The translations under genes were made by a program, and so were the position numbers. A DNA stretch of 8,082 nt, taken from positions 1 to 8,082 of the forward strand of contig DQUE01000014.1 in NCBI GenBank assembly GCA_015662405.1, read 5' to 3'. Source of the stretch: Sulfurimonas autotrophica (lineage in GTDB: Bacteria; Campylobacterota; Campylobacteria; Campylobacterales; Sulfurimonadaceae). The notes under the pieces are model-generated. The model searched no databases, was not told the DNA's origin, and saw only the letters and a list, made by a program, of their open reading frames with translations. Positions 1 to 6,596 of the stretch are shown one piece after another; position 1 is the first letter of the stretch, and every line of letters begins with the position of its first letter.

Positions 1-379
1 AAGCCTCATTCATCCAATTAGCATTCTCAACTTTTGCGCCACCTAAAACTTTTGCTCCAAAAGAAGAACCCGTTCCATTAGTTCCAGCATGTGCACTTCC
101 CCATACATTTGATACTAAATTATTCTCTAATCCAAGAGTAGTAAGCACTGTATAACCAGCACCTACACTAACAGATACAACAGAAGTCTTTGCTACGTCA
201 GCTGTAACATTGAAGTTAAGAGCAGCATCAGCAGCTGAGTTGTCCTTGAAATTGCTTGTCTTAGCACCCACTTTTTGGTAAAAGAGGCTCGCATCACCAC
301 CAACCTTAACATTCTCAAAAGCAAATACACTCGAACCCATTAGTAGCGCAGCTACTAAACTCATTTTTGTAAATTTCAT
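1..379 (-). CDS. Porin-like outer-membrane beta-barrel protein, N-terminal part (cut by window edge)
   Basis: The first 126 codons of an exported protein are visible; the gene runs off the left edge. Residues 1-20 form a typical Sec signal peptide: Lys2 and Lys5, a hydrophobic core around residues 8-14, and SSVFA before Phe21, so signal peptidase I probably cuts after Ala20. The mature part opens with ENVKVGGDASLFYQK. It continues with alternating polar and hydrophobic residues rich in Gly, Ala, Ser and Asn, as expected for the first strands of an outer-membrane barrel. This pattern resembles the Opr-type major porins of Sulfurimonas and relatives (recognised from memory, not searched). The ATG at 377-379 is preceded by AAGGAG at 385-390 with a 5-nt spacer, so the start is secure. 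It has its own promoter and stands apart from the argS cluster. The exact family is uncertain because only the N-terminus is present. Confidence 0.78.
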   Translation of the reverse strand, partial: MKFTKMSLVAALLMGSSVFAFENVKVGGDASLFYQKVGAKTSNFKDNSAADAALNFNVTADVAKTSVVSVSVGAGYTVLTTLGLENNLVSNVWGSAHAGTNGTGSSFGAKVLGGAKVENANWMNEA

Positions 380-407
380 TTATTCTCCTTGTCTTATATT
401 ACAAATT

Positions 408-443
408 TCACAGGAGTATAGCATAAACCACTCTTAACATTTG
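408..443 (-). promoter_or_regulatory. Probable sigma-70 promoter of the porin gene
   Basis: On the minus strand TATACT (415-420) is preceded by TGC (421-423), giving an extended -10 element. Transcription would start near 408, leaving a leader of about 30 nt with an AAGGAG ribosome site before the ATG at 379. No good TTGACA is present 16-18 bp upstream, which is usual for Campylobacterota promoters. The -35 zone coincides with the inner arm of the inverted repeat at 440-487. Confidence 0.6.
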
Positions 444-487
444 ATTAAAATACGTAGTTGTTACGCAAAAGGCAAATTTTAATCAAA
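440..487. repeat. 12-bp perfect inverted repeat upstream of the porin promoter
   Basis: TTTGATTAAAAT at 440-451 is exactly complementary to ATTTTAATCAAA at 476-487, separated by 24 bp. Inside the spacer a smaller nested pair CGTA (453-456) / TACG (462-465) flanks GTTGT. The left arm covers the expected -35 zone of the porin promoter. It could be an operator for a dimeric or looping regulator, or simply a hairpin. The TTGAT/ATCAA cores resemble FNR/CRP half-sites, but their spacing is far too wide for a classical FNR box. Confidence 0.55.
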
Positions 488-636
488 AACGATCCATTGT
501 AGTCATCGCAAAACAAGAAAAGATAAACAGAATAATATCCACTACCACTACAGTTTCATAACACCAATAATTGCTAGTCCATATAAAAATCGATAAAATA
601 AAAAAAAGGGTCACAGTTTTATCTTTTTTGTGTGTA

Positions 637-661
637 AAAAGAGTTCTCACGAGACTCTTTT
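637..661. terminator. Hairpin with T-tracts, probable (bidirectional) terminator
   Basis: AAAAGAGT (637-644) pairs perfectly with ACTCTTTT (654-661) around a 9-nt loop. Read on the minus strand, the stem is followed by a run of five T (complement of 636-640); read on the plus strand the second arm itself ends in TTTT. It lies between the end of argS and the porin promoter, where a terminator for the minus-strand cluster would be useful, though it is about 260 nt past the argS stop. The stem is only 8 bp and mostly A/T, so its strength is doubtful. Confidence 0.42.
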
Positions 662-923
662 AGAAATATGTAAATATGGCAGATAACCTAAGAGATAGGG
701 TAAAAATAACAAAAAGAATCTAAGCAAAAAGTGCTCTATACATATAAAACAAACAGTTGGCCAAATATGGAGACAATCGTTCAATTTTATATAGAAGAAC
801 AGCAATGTTTTAGTGGAAATATAAATCAGTTACAATTGTTGCAGACTCCAAAAAAACCTAAAAAAGAGGTAATACAATACTATCCACTAATTACAAAATT
901 CGTAACTACTGCAATGAAGAGGG

Positions 924-2519
924 TTACGCCTCCTCTTTTGTCATTTTATCTTTCGCTGTAATCCCCATTAACGAGAGCCCTGTTTTGATACTCAATGCAA
1001 CCATCGACATAAGCTTTAGAAATTTTGCCTCCTCTGGCGTACCAATCATTCGCACATCATAATAAAATCTATGCAGTGAAGCAGCAAGTGACTTTAGATA
1101 GTCTGTCAGCTTTTGTACCTGACGCGTGTTAAATGCATCTTCAATCACCTCTGGTAGTAGCAAAGCATCAAAAAGAAGCGTATCTGCATTTTCGCCAAGA
1201 TTTTTCAAACTTGCATCTGCAATATCCTCTTTTGAAACAGTTGCTTTAGAGAGTAGTGTTTGAATGCGTGCATGTGCATATTGAATATAGAAAATAGGGT
1301 TTGAGCTATCTTGTTTCTTAAACTCTGCCAAATCAAATTCAAGTGCCGTATCACTCTTTTTAGAGGCAAAGATAAAGCGAAGTGCATCTGCACCTATCTC
1401 CTCCACTATATCGCTCATCAGTATAACATTTCCTGCGCGTTTACTCATTTTATAGGGTTCGCCATCTTTTAAAAGACTCACCATTTGTGAAAGCAGTACT
1501 TCAAGTTTACTTGCATCATATCCTAAATACTCAATTGCCGCTTTTACACGAGCGATATAACCATGATGATCTGCACCCCATATATTTATATAGTGATCAT
1601 ACCCTCTTTCAAATTTTTGATTATGATAGACTATATCGCCGGCAAGGTACGTTGGACGACCATCTTCACGAACAACAACCCTATCTTTCTCATCGCCTTT
1701 TGCCTCTGATGCTATCCAGACTTTGCCATCTTTTTCATAAATGCCATCACCCATCTTTTGCATCACCCTCTCCCAATCAGCATAGAGTGTTGACTCATAT
1801 ACAAAGGTGTCAAAAACGATATTCAAATCACCCAAATCTTTGACAATGATTTTCATTACTTCATCTTTTGCCCAAAGAGCAAGCTCTTTTTGACGGGATT
1901 CATCATAAAAAATCTCTTGTCCAAACTTTTTCATTGCCTCTTTGGCAAGTGCATCAAGATACTCTCCACGGTAATAACTCTCAGGATACTCTACCGCTTC
2001 ACCTAAAAGGTGCTCTCTTGCATAGAGTTGAATAGAGAGTCCGAGCAAATCAATCTGATTTCCTGCATCATTTACATAATATTCAGCTGTAATATCATAA
2101 CCCAAATGTTTTGCTAGACGATAGAGCGTATCACCATAAACTGCACCACGTGCATGCCCAATATGCAGTGGTCCTGTTGGATTTGCACTTACAAACTCTA
2201 AAAGTATTTTTTGCTTTTTTTCTTGTTTTGCAAACTCAGAAGGATTACGCAAAGCCCATGAAGCATACTCAGCTAAAAATGTTTCACTCAAGCGAAAATT
2301 CAAGTACCCTTTTACTGCCTCAACCTTAGAAAAAACGTCACTCTCTCCAAAAGAGGAAGCCAATTCATCTGCAATAACCATTGGAGATTTTCTTAACTCT
2401 TTTGCCATAGAAAATGCTATAGGTGTCGCAAAATGACCAAAAGAGCGATCACGCGGTTTTTCTAAAACGACTTCACGACCTATTTTTTCGCGCAATAACG
2501 CTGATACTCGTTGTTTCAA
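924..2519 (-). CDS. argS: Arginyl-tRNA synthetase (class I)
   Basis: This cytoplasmic enzyme charges tRNA-Arg with arginine using ATP. At 531 residues it is full length; the C. jejuni enzyme is about the same size and aligns from the first residues (recalled, not computed). The N-terminal Add-1 type domain spans about residues 1-85. The catalytic Rossmann core follows, with SANPTGPLHIGHARG carrying HIGH at 119-122, YYVNDAGNQ at 147-155, IWGADHHGY at 313-321 and KMSKR at 357-361. The last ~130 residues are the helical anticodon-binding DALR domain, including YAHARI (414-419). The start is TTG (2517-2519). An in-frame TAA, which is also the tatA stop, lies only one codon upstream, so no earlier start is possible. 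I see no SD motif before it, which suggests translation is coupled to tatA. It is the last gene of the minus-strand cluster. Confidence 0.97.
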   Translation of the reverse strand: MKQRVSALLREKIGREVVLEKPRDRSFGHFATPIAFSMAKELRKSPMVIADELASSFGESDVFSKVEAVKGYLNFRLSETFLAEYASWALRNPSEFAKQEKKQKILLEFVSANPTGPLHIGHARGAVYGDTLYRLAKHLGYDITAEYYVNDAGNQIDLLGLSIQLYAREHLLGEAVEYPESYYRGEYLDALAKEAMKKFGQEIFYDESRQKELALWAKDEVMKIIVKDLGDLNIVFDTFVYESTLYADWERVMQKMGDGIYEKDGKVWIASEAKGDEKDRVVVREDGRPTYLAGDIVYHNQKFERGYDHYINIWGADHHGYIARVKAAIEYLGYDASKLEVLLSQMVSLLKDGEPYKMSKRAGNVILMSDIVEEIGADALRFIFASKKSDTALEFDLAEFKKQDSSNPIFYIQYAHARIQTLLSKATVSKEDIADASLKNLGENADTLLFDALLLPEVIEDAFNTRQVQKLTDYLKSLAASLHRFYYDVRMIGTPEEAKFLKLMSMVALSIKTGLSLMGITAKDKMTKEEA

Positions 2520-2522
2520 TGT

Positions 2523-2753
2523 TTAAGCTTGTGTTGTAGATTTTGAAGTTTCATTAGATGAAACTACTTCATCACTTTTTTCCACTTTTTTTGGTGCATC
2601 CGCTACAACTTCATCACTCTCTTTCATTTCTGCTTTGAAATTTTTAATTCCCTTACCAATACCTTTTGCTAAATCAGGTATTTTTTTTGCTCCAAATAAA
2701 AGTACAATAATTCCAAAAATTATCAGTAATTCCGTTCCACTAGGCATTCCCAT
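2523..2753 (-). CDS. tatA: Twin-arginine translocase subunit TatA
   Basis: TatA forms the oligomeric pore-like component of the Tat pathway, which exports folded proteins across the inner membrane with TatB and TatC. The 76-residue protein has the family layout. A short periplasmic N-terminus and a single membrane helix at about residues 6-20 (with Glu8 within it) lead to the FGAKK hinge at 20-24. An amphipathic helix follows (IPDLAKGIGKGIKNFKAEMKE, about 25-45), then a charged disordered tail. The tail contains SDEVV twice (46-50 and 60-64). AAAGGA at 2761-2766 lies 7 nt before the ATG, supporting this start; Met3 is a less well placed alternative. tatC and tatB are not in the window. A possible promoter lies in the 87-bp gap after gmk, and argS follows 3 bp downstream. 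Confidence 0.95.
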   Translation of the reverse strand: MGMPSGTELLIIFGIIVLLFGAKKIPDLAKGIGKGIKNFKAEMKESDEVVADAPKKVEKSDEVVSSNETSKSTTQA

Positions 2754-2777
2754 ATTTGTTTCCTTTTATAAATTAAG

Positions 2778-2812
2778 TTTTGAAGTATAACCCATATTTG
2801 CTGTAAATTCTC
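2778..2812 (-). promoter_or_regulatory. Possible internal promoter for tatA-argS
   Basis: In the gap between gmk and tatA the minus strand carries GGGTTATACT, with TATACT at 2784-2789 as a -10 match. Transcription would start around 2777, about 24 nt before the tatA ATG. There is no clear -35 box. The gap (2754-2840) is the longest inside the cluster, which makes a promoter reasonable here, but the sequence is AT-rich and one hexamer is weak evidence. Confidence 0.38.
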
Positions 2813-2840
2813 TTATCAGTAAATATTATGAGTGCATCTT

Positions 2841-3461
2841 TTACAAATCTTCCCATTTTTGTAAAAATTCATTAATCTCTTCATTAGATTTTTTCAACCT
2901 TGCAACCGTTGCGATAAGACGCAGTTTTTCAGCTGCTGCATCTAAGTCATCATTTATCAAAAGGTACTCATACTCAGAGACTCTTTGGATTTCACGCTTT
3001 GCCATATCTACTCGTCTATCAATTACCTCTTGAGAATCTGTACAGCGATTTTGCAATCTTCTTTTTAGTTCACTAAGCGTAGGTGGTGTTATAAAAACAG
3101 AAGTTGTAATATCGCCAAGTCTGCTGTTAATAGCACTATTACCCTGCACATCTATGTCGAAAATAACCAACTTCCCTTCTAAGAGTGCCTTTTTAACGGG
3201 TTTTAGTGAAGTCCCATAATAGTTTCCATGAACAAGTGCATACTCTAAAAACTGATCCTCTTCAATCTCTTTTTTAAACTCCTCTTCATCAACAAAATAG
3301 TAATCAACCCCATCAACTTCACCCTCTCTCATGGGACGAGTCGTTGTTGATATAGAAAAATAACACTCACCAATATCATCTATGATTTTATGAATTAAAG
3401 AGCTTTTTCCTGCTCCGCTTGGTCCAGAAAGTACCAAAACTGCTCCGTTGATAGAACTCAT
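2841..3461 (-). CDS. gmk: Guanylate kinase
   Basis: Guanylate kinase phosphorylates GMP (and dGMP) to GDP with ATP, an essential cytoplasmic step of guanine nucleotide supply. The 206 residues match the normal family length. The P-loop GPSGAGKSS is at 13-21. The GMP-binding region starts with STTTRPMREGE (38-48) and continues with DYYFV (53-57) and EYALVHGNYYGT (73-84). FDIDVQG (101-107) is the Walker-B-like strand. The lid, rich in arginine (RRLQNRCTDS at 134-143, IDRR at 147-150), is intact. The ATG (3459-3461) overlaps the stop of the upstream acidic-protein gene by one base (TAATG). An AGGTGA lies about 7 nt upstream, inside that gene, so the two are likely translated in a coupled fashion. 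Confidence 0.97.
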   Translation of the reverse strand: MSSINGAVLVLSGPSGAGKSSLIHKIIDDIGECYFSISTTTRPMREGEVDGVDYYFVDEEEFKKEIEEDQFLEYALVHGNYYGTSLKPVKKALLEGKLVIFDIDVQGNSAINSRLGDITTSVFITPPTLSELKRRLQNRCTDSQEVIDRRVDMAKREIQRVSEYEYLLINDDLDAAAEKLRLIATVARLKKSNEEINEFLQKWEDL

Positions 3462-5056
3462 TAGTTATCACCTAGTGTGATGTTTATACTAATTTTCATA
3501 CCCTTCATAGATGTAGCGACATCTTTGTCATTTAATGCCTCAAGCAGTTTTTTCAAGGCTTTTACTCCATTGTTTTGTTCCTGAGCCCCATCTGCAACCT
3601 CAGTAACTGTCGATGCCTCTGTAATTGCCTCTTCAACATCTTCAATCTCTTCTTCATCCACCTCTTCACCAAGAGCTATTTTGAGATCTTTACTTGTCAA
3701 ATCTGCCAATGGATCTATTTCATTTTTTGCAATTTGTAGTAAAGTCTCTTCATCTAGCTCGCTCTCTAAATCTTCTTGTGTTAAGCTCTCAACTGCATTT
3801 TGAATTGCATCTTCTAAATTACTCTCTTGAGGTGCAACAAGCTCTTCAGATTCTGCATCACTCACCCCTCCAGCTGCAACAAGCTCTTCAGATTCTGCAT
3901 CACTCACCCCTTCAGCTGCAACAAGCTCTTCAAACTCTTCATCATGCTCCTTTTCTAAATCTACTGCCAACTCATCCTCTAACGAATCAAGTTCATCAAA
4001 CGCCACTTCATCTGCTTCATCTTCTACAGTTTCAGTTTGTAATGCTTCCAAGTCCTCATCTTTGAGTGCATCAACCTCCTCTAAAACAGTACTCTCCCCT
4101 TTATCACTCTCTTCAGGGGCAATAAGCTCTTCAGACTCCTCATCACTCTCTTCTTCAAAATCTACTAAAAACTCATCCTCTACCGCATTACCCTCATCAA
4201 TCGTAGCCTCACTTGCAACATCTTCAACCTCTTCAACAGTTTCGGGTTGTAGCACTTCTAGCTCTTCAAGCGCCTCAACTTCTTCTGCTAAAGTAAAGTC
4301 TTCATCTTCTGAAATATCAACATCAGCCTCATCTTCCAAGTCAAGTGCTAGATCATAAGCTGTCGATAAATCTTCCTCCTCTTCTTTGGAAAGCTCCTCT
4401 TCTGTTGCAAGCTCCTCTTCTGTTGCAAGCTCTTCAATTGCTTCTTCATTGAAAGCACCAAGCTCTTCAAGTTCTAAACTCTCTAAATCTTGTTCTATCT
4501 CATCATCAAAACTGAGTTCTTCTTCATTTTCATCAAGTAAATCCTTGACCTTTTGTGCTTCTTCATCATCTAAAACACTCTCACCTAAATCAATATCTAA
4601 ATCTAAATCCAGATCATCATCTAATTCTAGATCATCACTTAACTCTTCTATCTCATCCGTTACAATATTCTCTTCTTCAATCGTTTCTTCTTCACCCATT
4701 TGTTCTTCTTCCGCTTCATTTACTACTTCTGCACTCGCCACCTCTTTTTTAAACATCATAAAAAGTTCAACTAAGTCAGTTGGCAAAAAAGGTTTTTTCA
4801 ATACAGACGAGAAAACATCAGATACTTGTGCATCTTTTGTACAGATAAAAAGTGACTTTTTATATTTTATTTTTGTATTTATCTCACTCACTAAATCATC
4901 ACTATATACATTATCATCTACAATAAGCAAATCATAATTTTGAGAAGGAATGTCCTCACTGCTTGAAGCTACTTCTACTTCATCGGAAGTTTTTTGTGCA
5001 CTAAGAGTAACTAATTTATTTACTACTGGATTATCATTTAAAAGCAATATTTTCAC
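3461..5056 (-). CDS. Highly acidic protein with compact N-terminal receiver-like domain
   Basis: The 531-residue protein has three parts. Residues 1-106 look like a short CheY-type receiver: LLLNDNP (Asp8 at the metal site, Asn7 replacing the first acid), LLIVDDN (Asp47 at the phospho-acceptor position), Thr73, and KKPF with Lys88. The spacings are shorter than in CheY, so some secondary structure is missing. Residues ~107-490 are overwhelmingly Glu and Asp, probably disordered, with tandem repeats (ATEEEL twice at 211-222; a 14-residue unit twice at 379-406) and a looser ~60-residue duplication (about 258-317 versus 326-384). Residues 497-531 form a basic helix plus the strand-like KISINITLGD. 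No known function. From memory, C. jejuni has a 'highly acidic protein' (Cj1178c) between gmk and fliR, so the position appears conserved. Start is GTG with AAAGGA 6 nt upstream; a nearby ATG at 5058-5060 is out of frame. Confidence 0.9.
   Translation of the reverse strand: MKILLLNDNPVVNKLVTLSAQKTSDEVEVASSSEDIPSQNYDLLIVDDNVYSDDLVSEINTKIKYKKSLFICTKDAQVSDVFSSVLKKPFLPTDLVELFMMFKKEVASAEVVNEAEEEQMGEEETIEEENIVTDEIEELSDDLELDDDLDLDLDIDLGESVLDDEEAQKVKDLLDENEEELSFDDEIEQDLESLELEELGAFNEEAIEELATEEELATEEELSKEEEEDLSTAYDLALDLEDEADVDISEDEDFTLAEEVEALEELEVLQPETVEEVEDVASEATIDEGNAVEDEFLVDFEEESDEESEELIAPEESDKGESTVLEEVDALKDEDLEALQTETVEDEADEVAFDELDSLEDELAVDLEKEHDEEFEELVAAEGVSDAESEELVAAGGVSDAESEELVAPQESNLEDAIQNAVESLTQEDLESELDEETLLQIAKNEIDPLADLTSKDLKIALGEEVDEEEIEDVEEAITEASTVTEVADGAQEQNNGVKALKKLLEALNDKDVATSMKGMKISINITLGDN
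3839..3922. repeat. Two tandem copies of a 42-bp unit inside the acidic-protein gene
   Basis: Units 3839-3880 and 3881-3922 differ at a single base (41 of 42 identical), and a partial third copy follows from 3923. They encode VAAGGVSDAESEEL and VAAEGVSDAESEEL (residues 393-406 and 379-392). The unit length is a multiple of three, so copy number can change without breaking the frame. The near identity at DNA level points to a recent duplication. Confidence 0.9.
4391..4426. repeat. Two exact tandem copies of an 18-bp unit inside the acidic-protein gene
   Basis: Units 4391-4408 and 4409-4426 are identical, and the start of a third, diverged copy follows. They encode the hexapeptide ATEEEL twice (residues 211-222). 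Like the 42-bp unit, it is in phase with the codons. Confidence 0.9.
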
Positions 5057-5103
5057 GCATGTTCCTTTGGATGATTTATTGATTAAATTTCAAAAATCTC
5101 TAT

Positions 5104-5125
5104 GAACACTATTGTAGCAAAAAAA
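5104..5125 (-). promoter_or_regulatory. Probable promoter for the acidic protein-gmk pair
   Basis: In the 71-bp gap after fliR the minus strand reads a T-tract then TGCTACAAT: an extended -10 with TACAAT at 5111-5116 and TGC at 5117-5119. A T-rich stretch in place of a -35 box is typical of Campylobacterota sigma-70 promoters. The start would be near 5104, giving a leader of about 48 nt before the GTG at 5056. Confidence 0.55.
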
Positions 5126-5127
5126 AC

Positions 5128-5892
5128 CTAAAAAAGTATTTCTAAAGAATTAAATGCCTCTTGCATTTGACCTTTCAATATCAGCATAATCGCTGTAAAA
5201 ATTGCAATAAGAACAACAAATGCCACCATAATTTTAATAGGAAACCCTATTACCAAAAGGTTGAATTGTGGCATAGTCTTCATCAACATTCCAAAAATCA
5301 CATCTGCCAACCATGATAATGCAATAATAGGAAATGCTATGATAAAGCCTACTAAAAACATATTGGATGTAGCGTGCATAATGTAATGGAACAAATCTTT
5401 ACTCATAACAAAACCACCTAAAGGCACTGTTTTTAAAGAGTGGTCAATAAAAAGTAGCATCCAATGATGCAAATTTAAAACCAGTAAAACCATTAAACCC
5501 ATTAATGATAAAAACTGCGATATTATTGGCATAGAAACACCAGATTGTGGGTCAATTGCACTTGCCATTGAAAATCCCATCATAAATGATATTTGTCCAC
5601 CTGCAAATGTAATAACATTATATGCAAGCTGTAAAACAACACCAACAGCAAGTCCTAGTAAAAATTCACCTAATATCGCTATAGCAACCATCGGCAGATC
5701 AATAGTTATAGTAAGTGCAGGCATAGAAGAGTAAAAAATAACTGCAAAGAAAAAAGCCATAGTCGCTTTTATATTCATTGGGATATTTTGATGATTAAAA
5801 ATTGGAACAGCAATAAAAAGTCCAGCAAAACGAAAAAAGAGTAAAAGAAACCCGACAATATTGGCTTCATTAAATATCTCCGTCCAGCCCAC
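5128..5892 (-). CDS. fliR: Flagellar biosynthesis protein FliR (type III export apparatus)
   Basis: FliR is an integral part of the export gate (with FliP and FliQ) through which flagellar rod, hook and filament subunits leave the cell. The 254 residues match the usual length. Hydrophobic segments lie at about 11-30, 43-60, 67-95, 125-150, 175-205 and 212-240. Family signatures include RFAGLF (21-26), GEFLLGLAVGVV (75-86), the GGQISFMMGFSMA stretch with DPQSG (98-118) and MPQFNLLVIGFPIKI (207-221). The start is GTG (5890-5892) preceded by AAGGG about 7 nt upstream, in sequence that overlaps the stop of the ABC ATPase gene; the gap between the genes is 11 bp. No other flagellar gene is in the window, so fliR stands alone among housekeeping genes, as I recall it does in Campylobacter. 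Confidence 0.96.
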   Translation of the reverse strand: MGWTEIFNEANIVGFLLLFFRFAGLFIAVPIFNHQNIPMNIKATMAFFFAVIFYSSMPALTITIDLPMVAIAILGEFLLGLAVGVVLQLAYNVITFAGGQISFMMGFSMASAIDPQSGVSMPIISQFLSLMGLMVLLVLNLHHWMLLFIDHSLKTVPLGGFVMSKDLFHYIMHATSNMFLVGFIIAFPIIALSWLADVIFGMLMKTMPQFNLLVIGFPIKIMVAFVVLIAIFTAIMLILKGQMQEAFNSLEILF

Positions 5893-5903
5893 TTTTTTTC
5901 CCT

Positions 5904-6548
5904 TTATTTTATCTGTTTGAGCTCTCTGTTTTCAAGCTTATAGACTCGCTTACACATGTGAGCCAAATCGTTATCATGTGTAACGAGTATCATACCCGCA
6001 CTATTTTGTTCACAGTAATCAAAAAAAAGTTTCATTACTTCTGCGGCTGTTTGATTATCAAGGTTTCCAGTAGGTTCATCTGCAAATATTATCGATGGTC
6101 TTTTTGTTAGTACCCTTGCTATAGAGACGCGTTGCTGTTGCCCACCTGAGAGTTCTGTCACCTTTTGATGCATGCATTGCTCAATCTCTAAATTTTTTAT
6201 GAGTGTTGTATCTATAGTTTTTTGTGAAAGAATCTCAGCAACTTCAAGGTTTTCATAAGCACTAAAACCTTTAAAGAGATAGTGAGACTGAAAAACTATA
6301 CCGAGTTTGTCTCTTTTTATAAGGCTAAGCTCTTTTTTACTCATGGAAGATGTATCTTGACCAAAGAGTGCAACAGTTCCTTTTTGGGGTGTTAAAAGTG
6401 TAGAGAGGAGATGTAAAAGTGTAGATTTTCCACTTCCGCTCATTCCAATAATAGCAATGCTTTCCTTTGTATCCAAAGACAAAGATATATCAGAAAACAG
6501 TTCATATTCAAATGCATGTGATAAATTTTTAGCAGATAATAAATTCAT
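5904..6548 (-). CDS. ABC transporter ATP-binding protein, LolD/FtsE/MacB type
   Basis: This 214-residue cytoplasmic ATPase has every ABC motif. Walker A is GMSGSGKST at 35-43, the Q-loop Gln is at 87 (VFQSHYLF), the signature LSGGQQQR is at 133-140, Walker B IIFADEP is at 153-159, the D-loop GNLD is at 161-164 and the switch His is at 191 (VTHD). The N-terminus (LLSAKNLSHAF) and overall length suit the LolD/FtsE/MacB group, which power lipoprotein release, divisome or efflux permeases. No permease is in the window, so the partner is elsewhere and the substrate cannot be assigned; lolD is the likeliest name. A TATAAT at 6554-6559 ends only 5 nt before the ATG at 6548 and no SD is visible, so the message may be leaderless. 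fliR follows after 11 bp. Confidence 0.9.
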   Translation of the reverse strand: MNLLSAKNLSHAFEYELFSDISLSLDTKESIAIIGMSGSGKSTLLHLLSTLLTPQKGTVALFGQDTSSMSKKELSLIKRDKLGIVFQSHYLFKGFSAYENLEVAEILSQKTIDTTLIKNLEIEQCMHQKVTELSGGQQQRVSIARVLTKRPSIIFADEPTGNLDNQTAAEVMKLFFDYCEQNSAGMILVTHDNDLAHMCKRVYKLENRELKQIK

Positions 6549-6553
6549 AAAGT

Positions 6554-6559
6554 TATTAT
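6554..6559 (-). promoter_or_regulatory. Perfect -10 hexamer directly before the ABC ATPase start
   Basis: The minus strand reads TATAATAACTTTATG, placing a consensus TATAAT 5 nt before the ATG. If it is used, transcription begins at or within a base or two of the start codon. No -35 match lies at 16-18 bp, and there is no TGN extension. AT-rich DNA yields such hexamers by chance, so confidence is moderate. Confidence 0.42.
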
Positions 6560-6596
6560 ATTCTACTCTTGCTTAAGGGCATCTCTAAAAATCTTC

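Larger units (their letters stand above)
391..923. other. Intergenic region between porin and argS without a convincing gene
   Basis: This 533-bp stretch is strongly AT-rich. It holds the porin promoter and its inverted repeat at the left end. It also contains a weak hairpin GATAAAA (592-598) / TTTTATC (617-623) followed by T6 on the plus strand, and a stronger hairpin at 637-661. A plus-strand reading frame at 731-961 begins with GTG, lacks a ribosome site, has no recognisable domain and runs antisense into the end of argS, so I do not call it. I see no tRNA or rRNA here. Confidence 0.6.

Noticed and set aside
850..866. 17-nt string AAAAAAACCTAAAAAAG repeated near 5120-5136
   Set aside because: Low-complexity A-tracts around CCT; two such copies are expected to arise by chance in this composition, and no further structure links them.
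917..937. Hairpin AAGAGG/CCTCTT over the argS stop as a terminator
   Set aside because: The T-run follows it only on the plus strand, where no gene ends; for argS it has no T-tract and includes coding sequence.
731..961. Plus-strand 76-codon frame from GTG before argS
   Set aside because: No SD, no recognisable domain, and its end overlaps argS antisense; most likely a chance open frame in AT-rich DNA.
3839..3922. Tandem 42-bp units as a possible CRISPR array
   Set aside because: The copies are directly adjacent with no spacers, in frame with a coding sequence, and only two full units exist.
4062..4937. Plus-strand Ser-rich open frames (4062-4358 and 4386-4937) opposite the acidic-protein gene
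   Set aside because: They are the mirror of Glu/Asp codons (GAA, GAG, GAT) read on the other strand, giving endless Ser; no ribosome site or promoter supports them.
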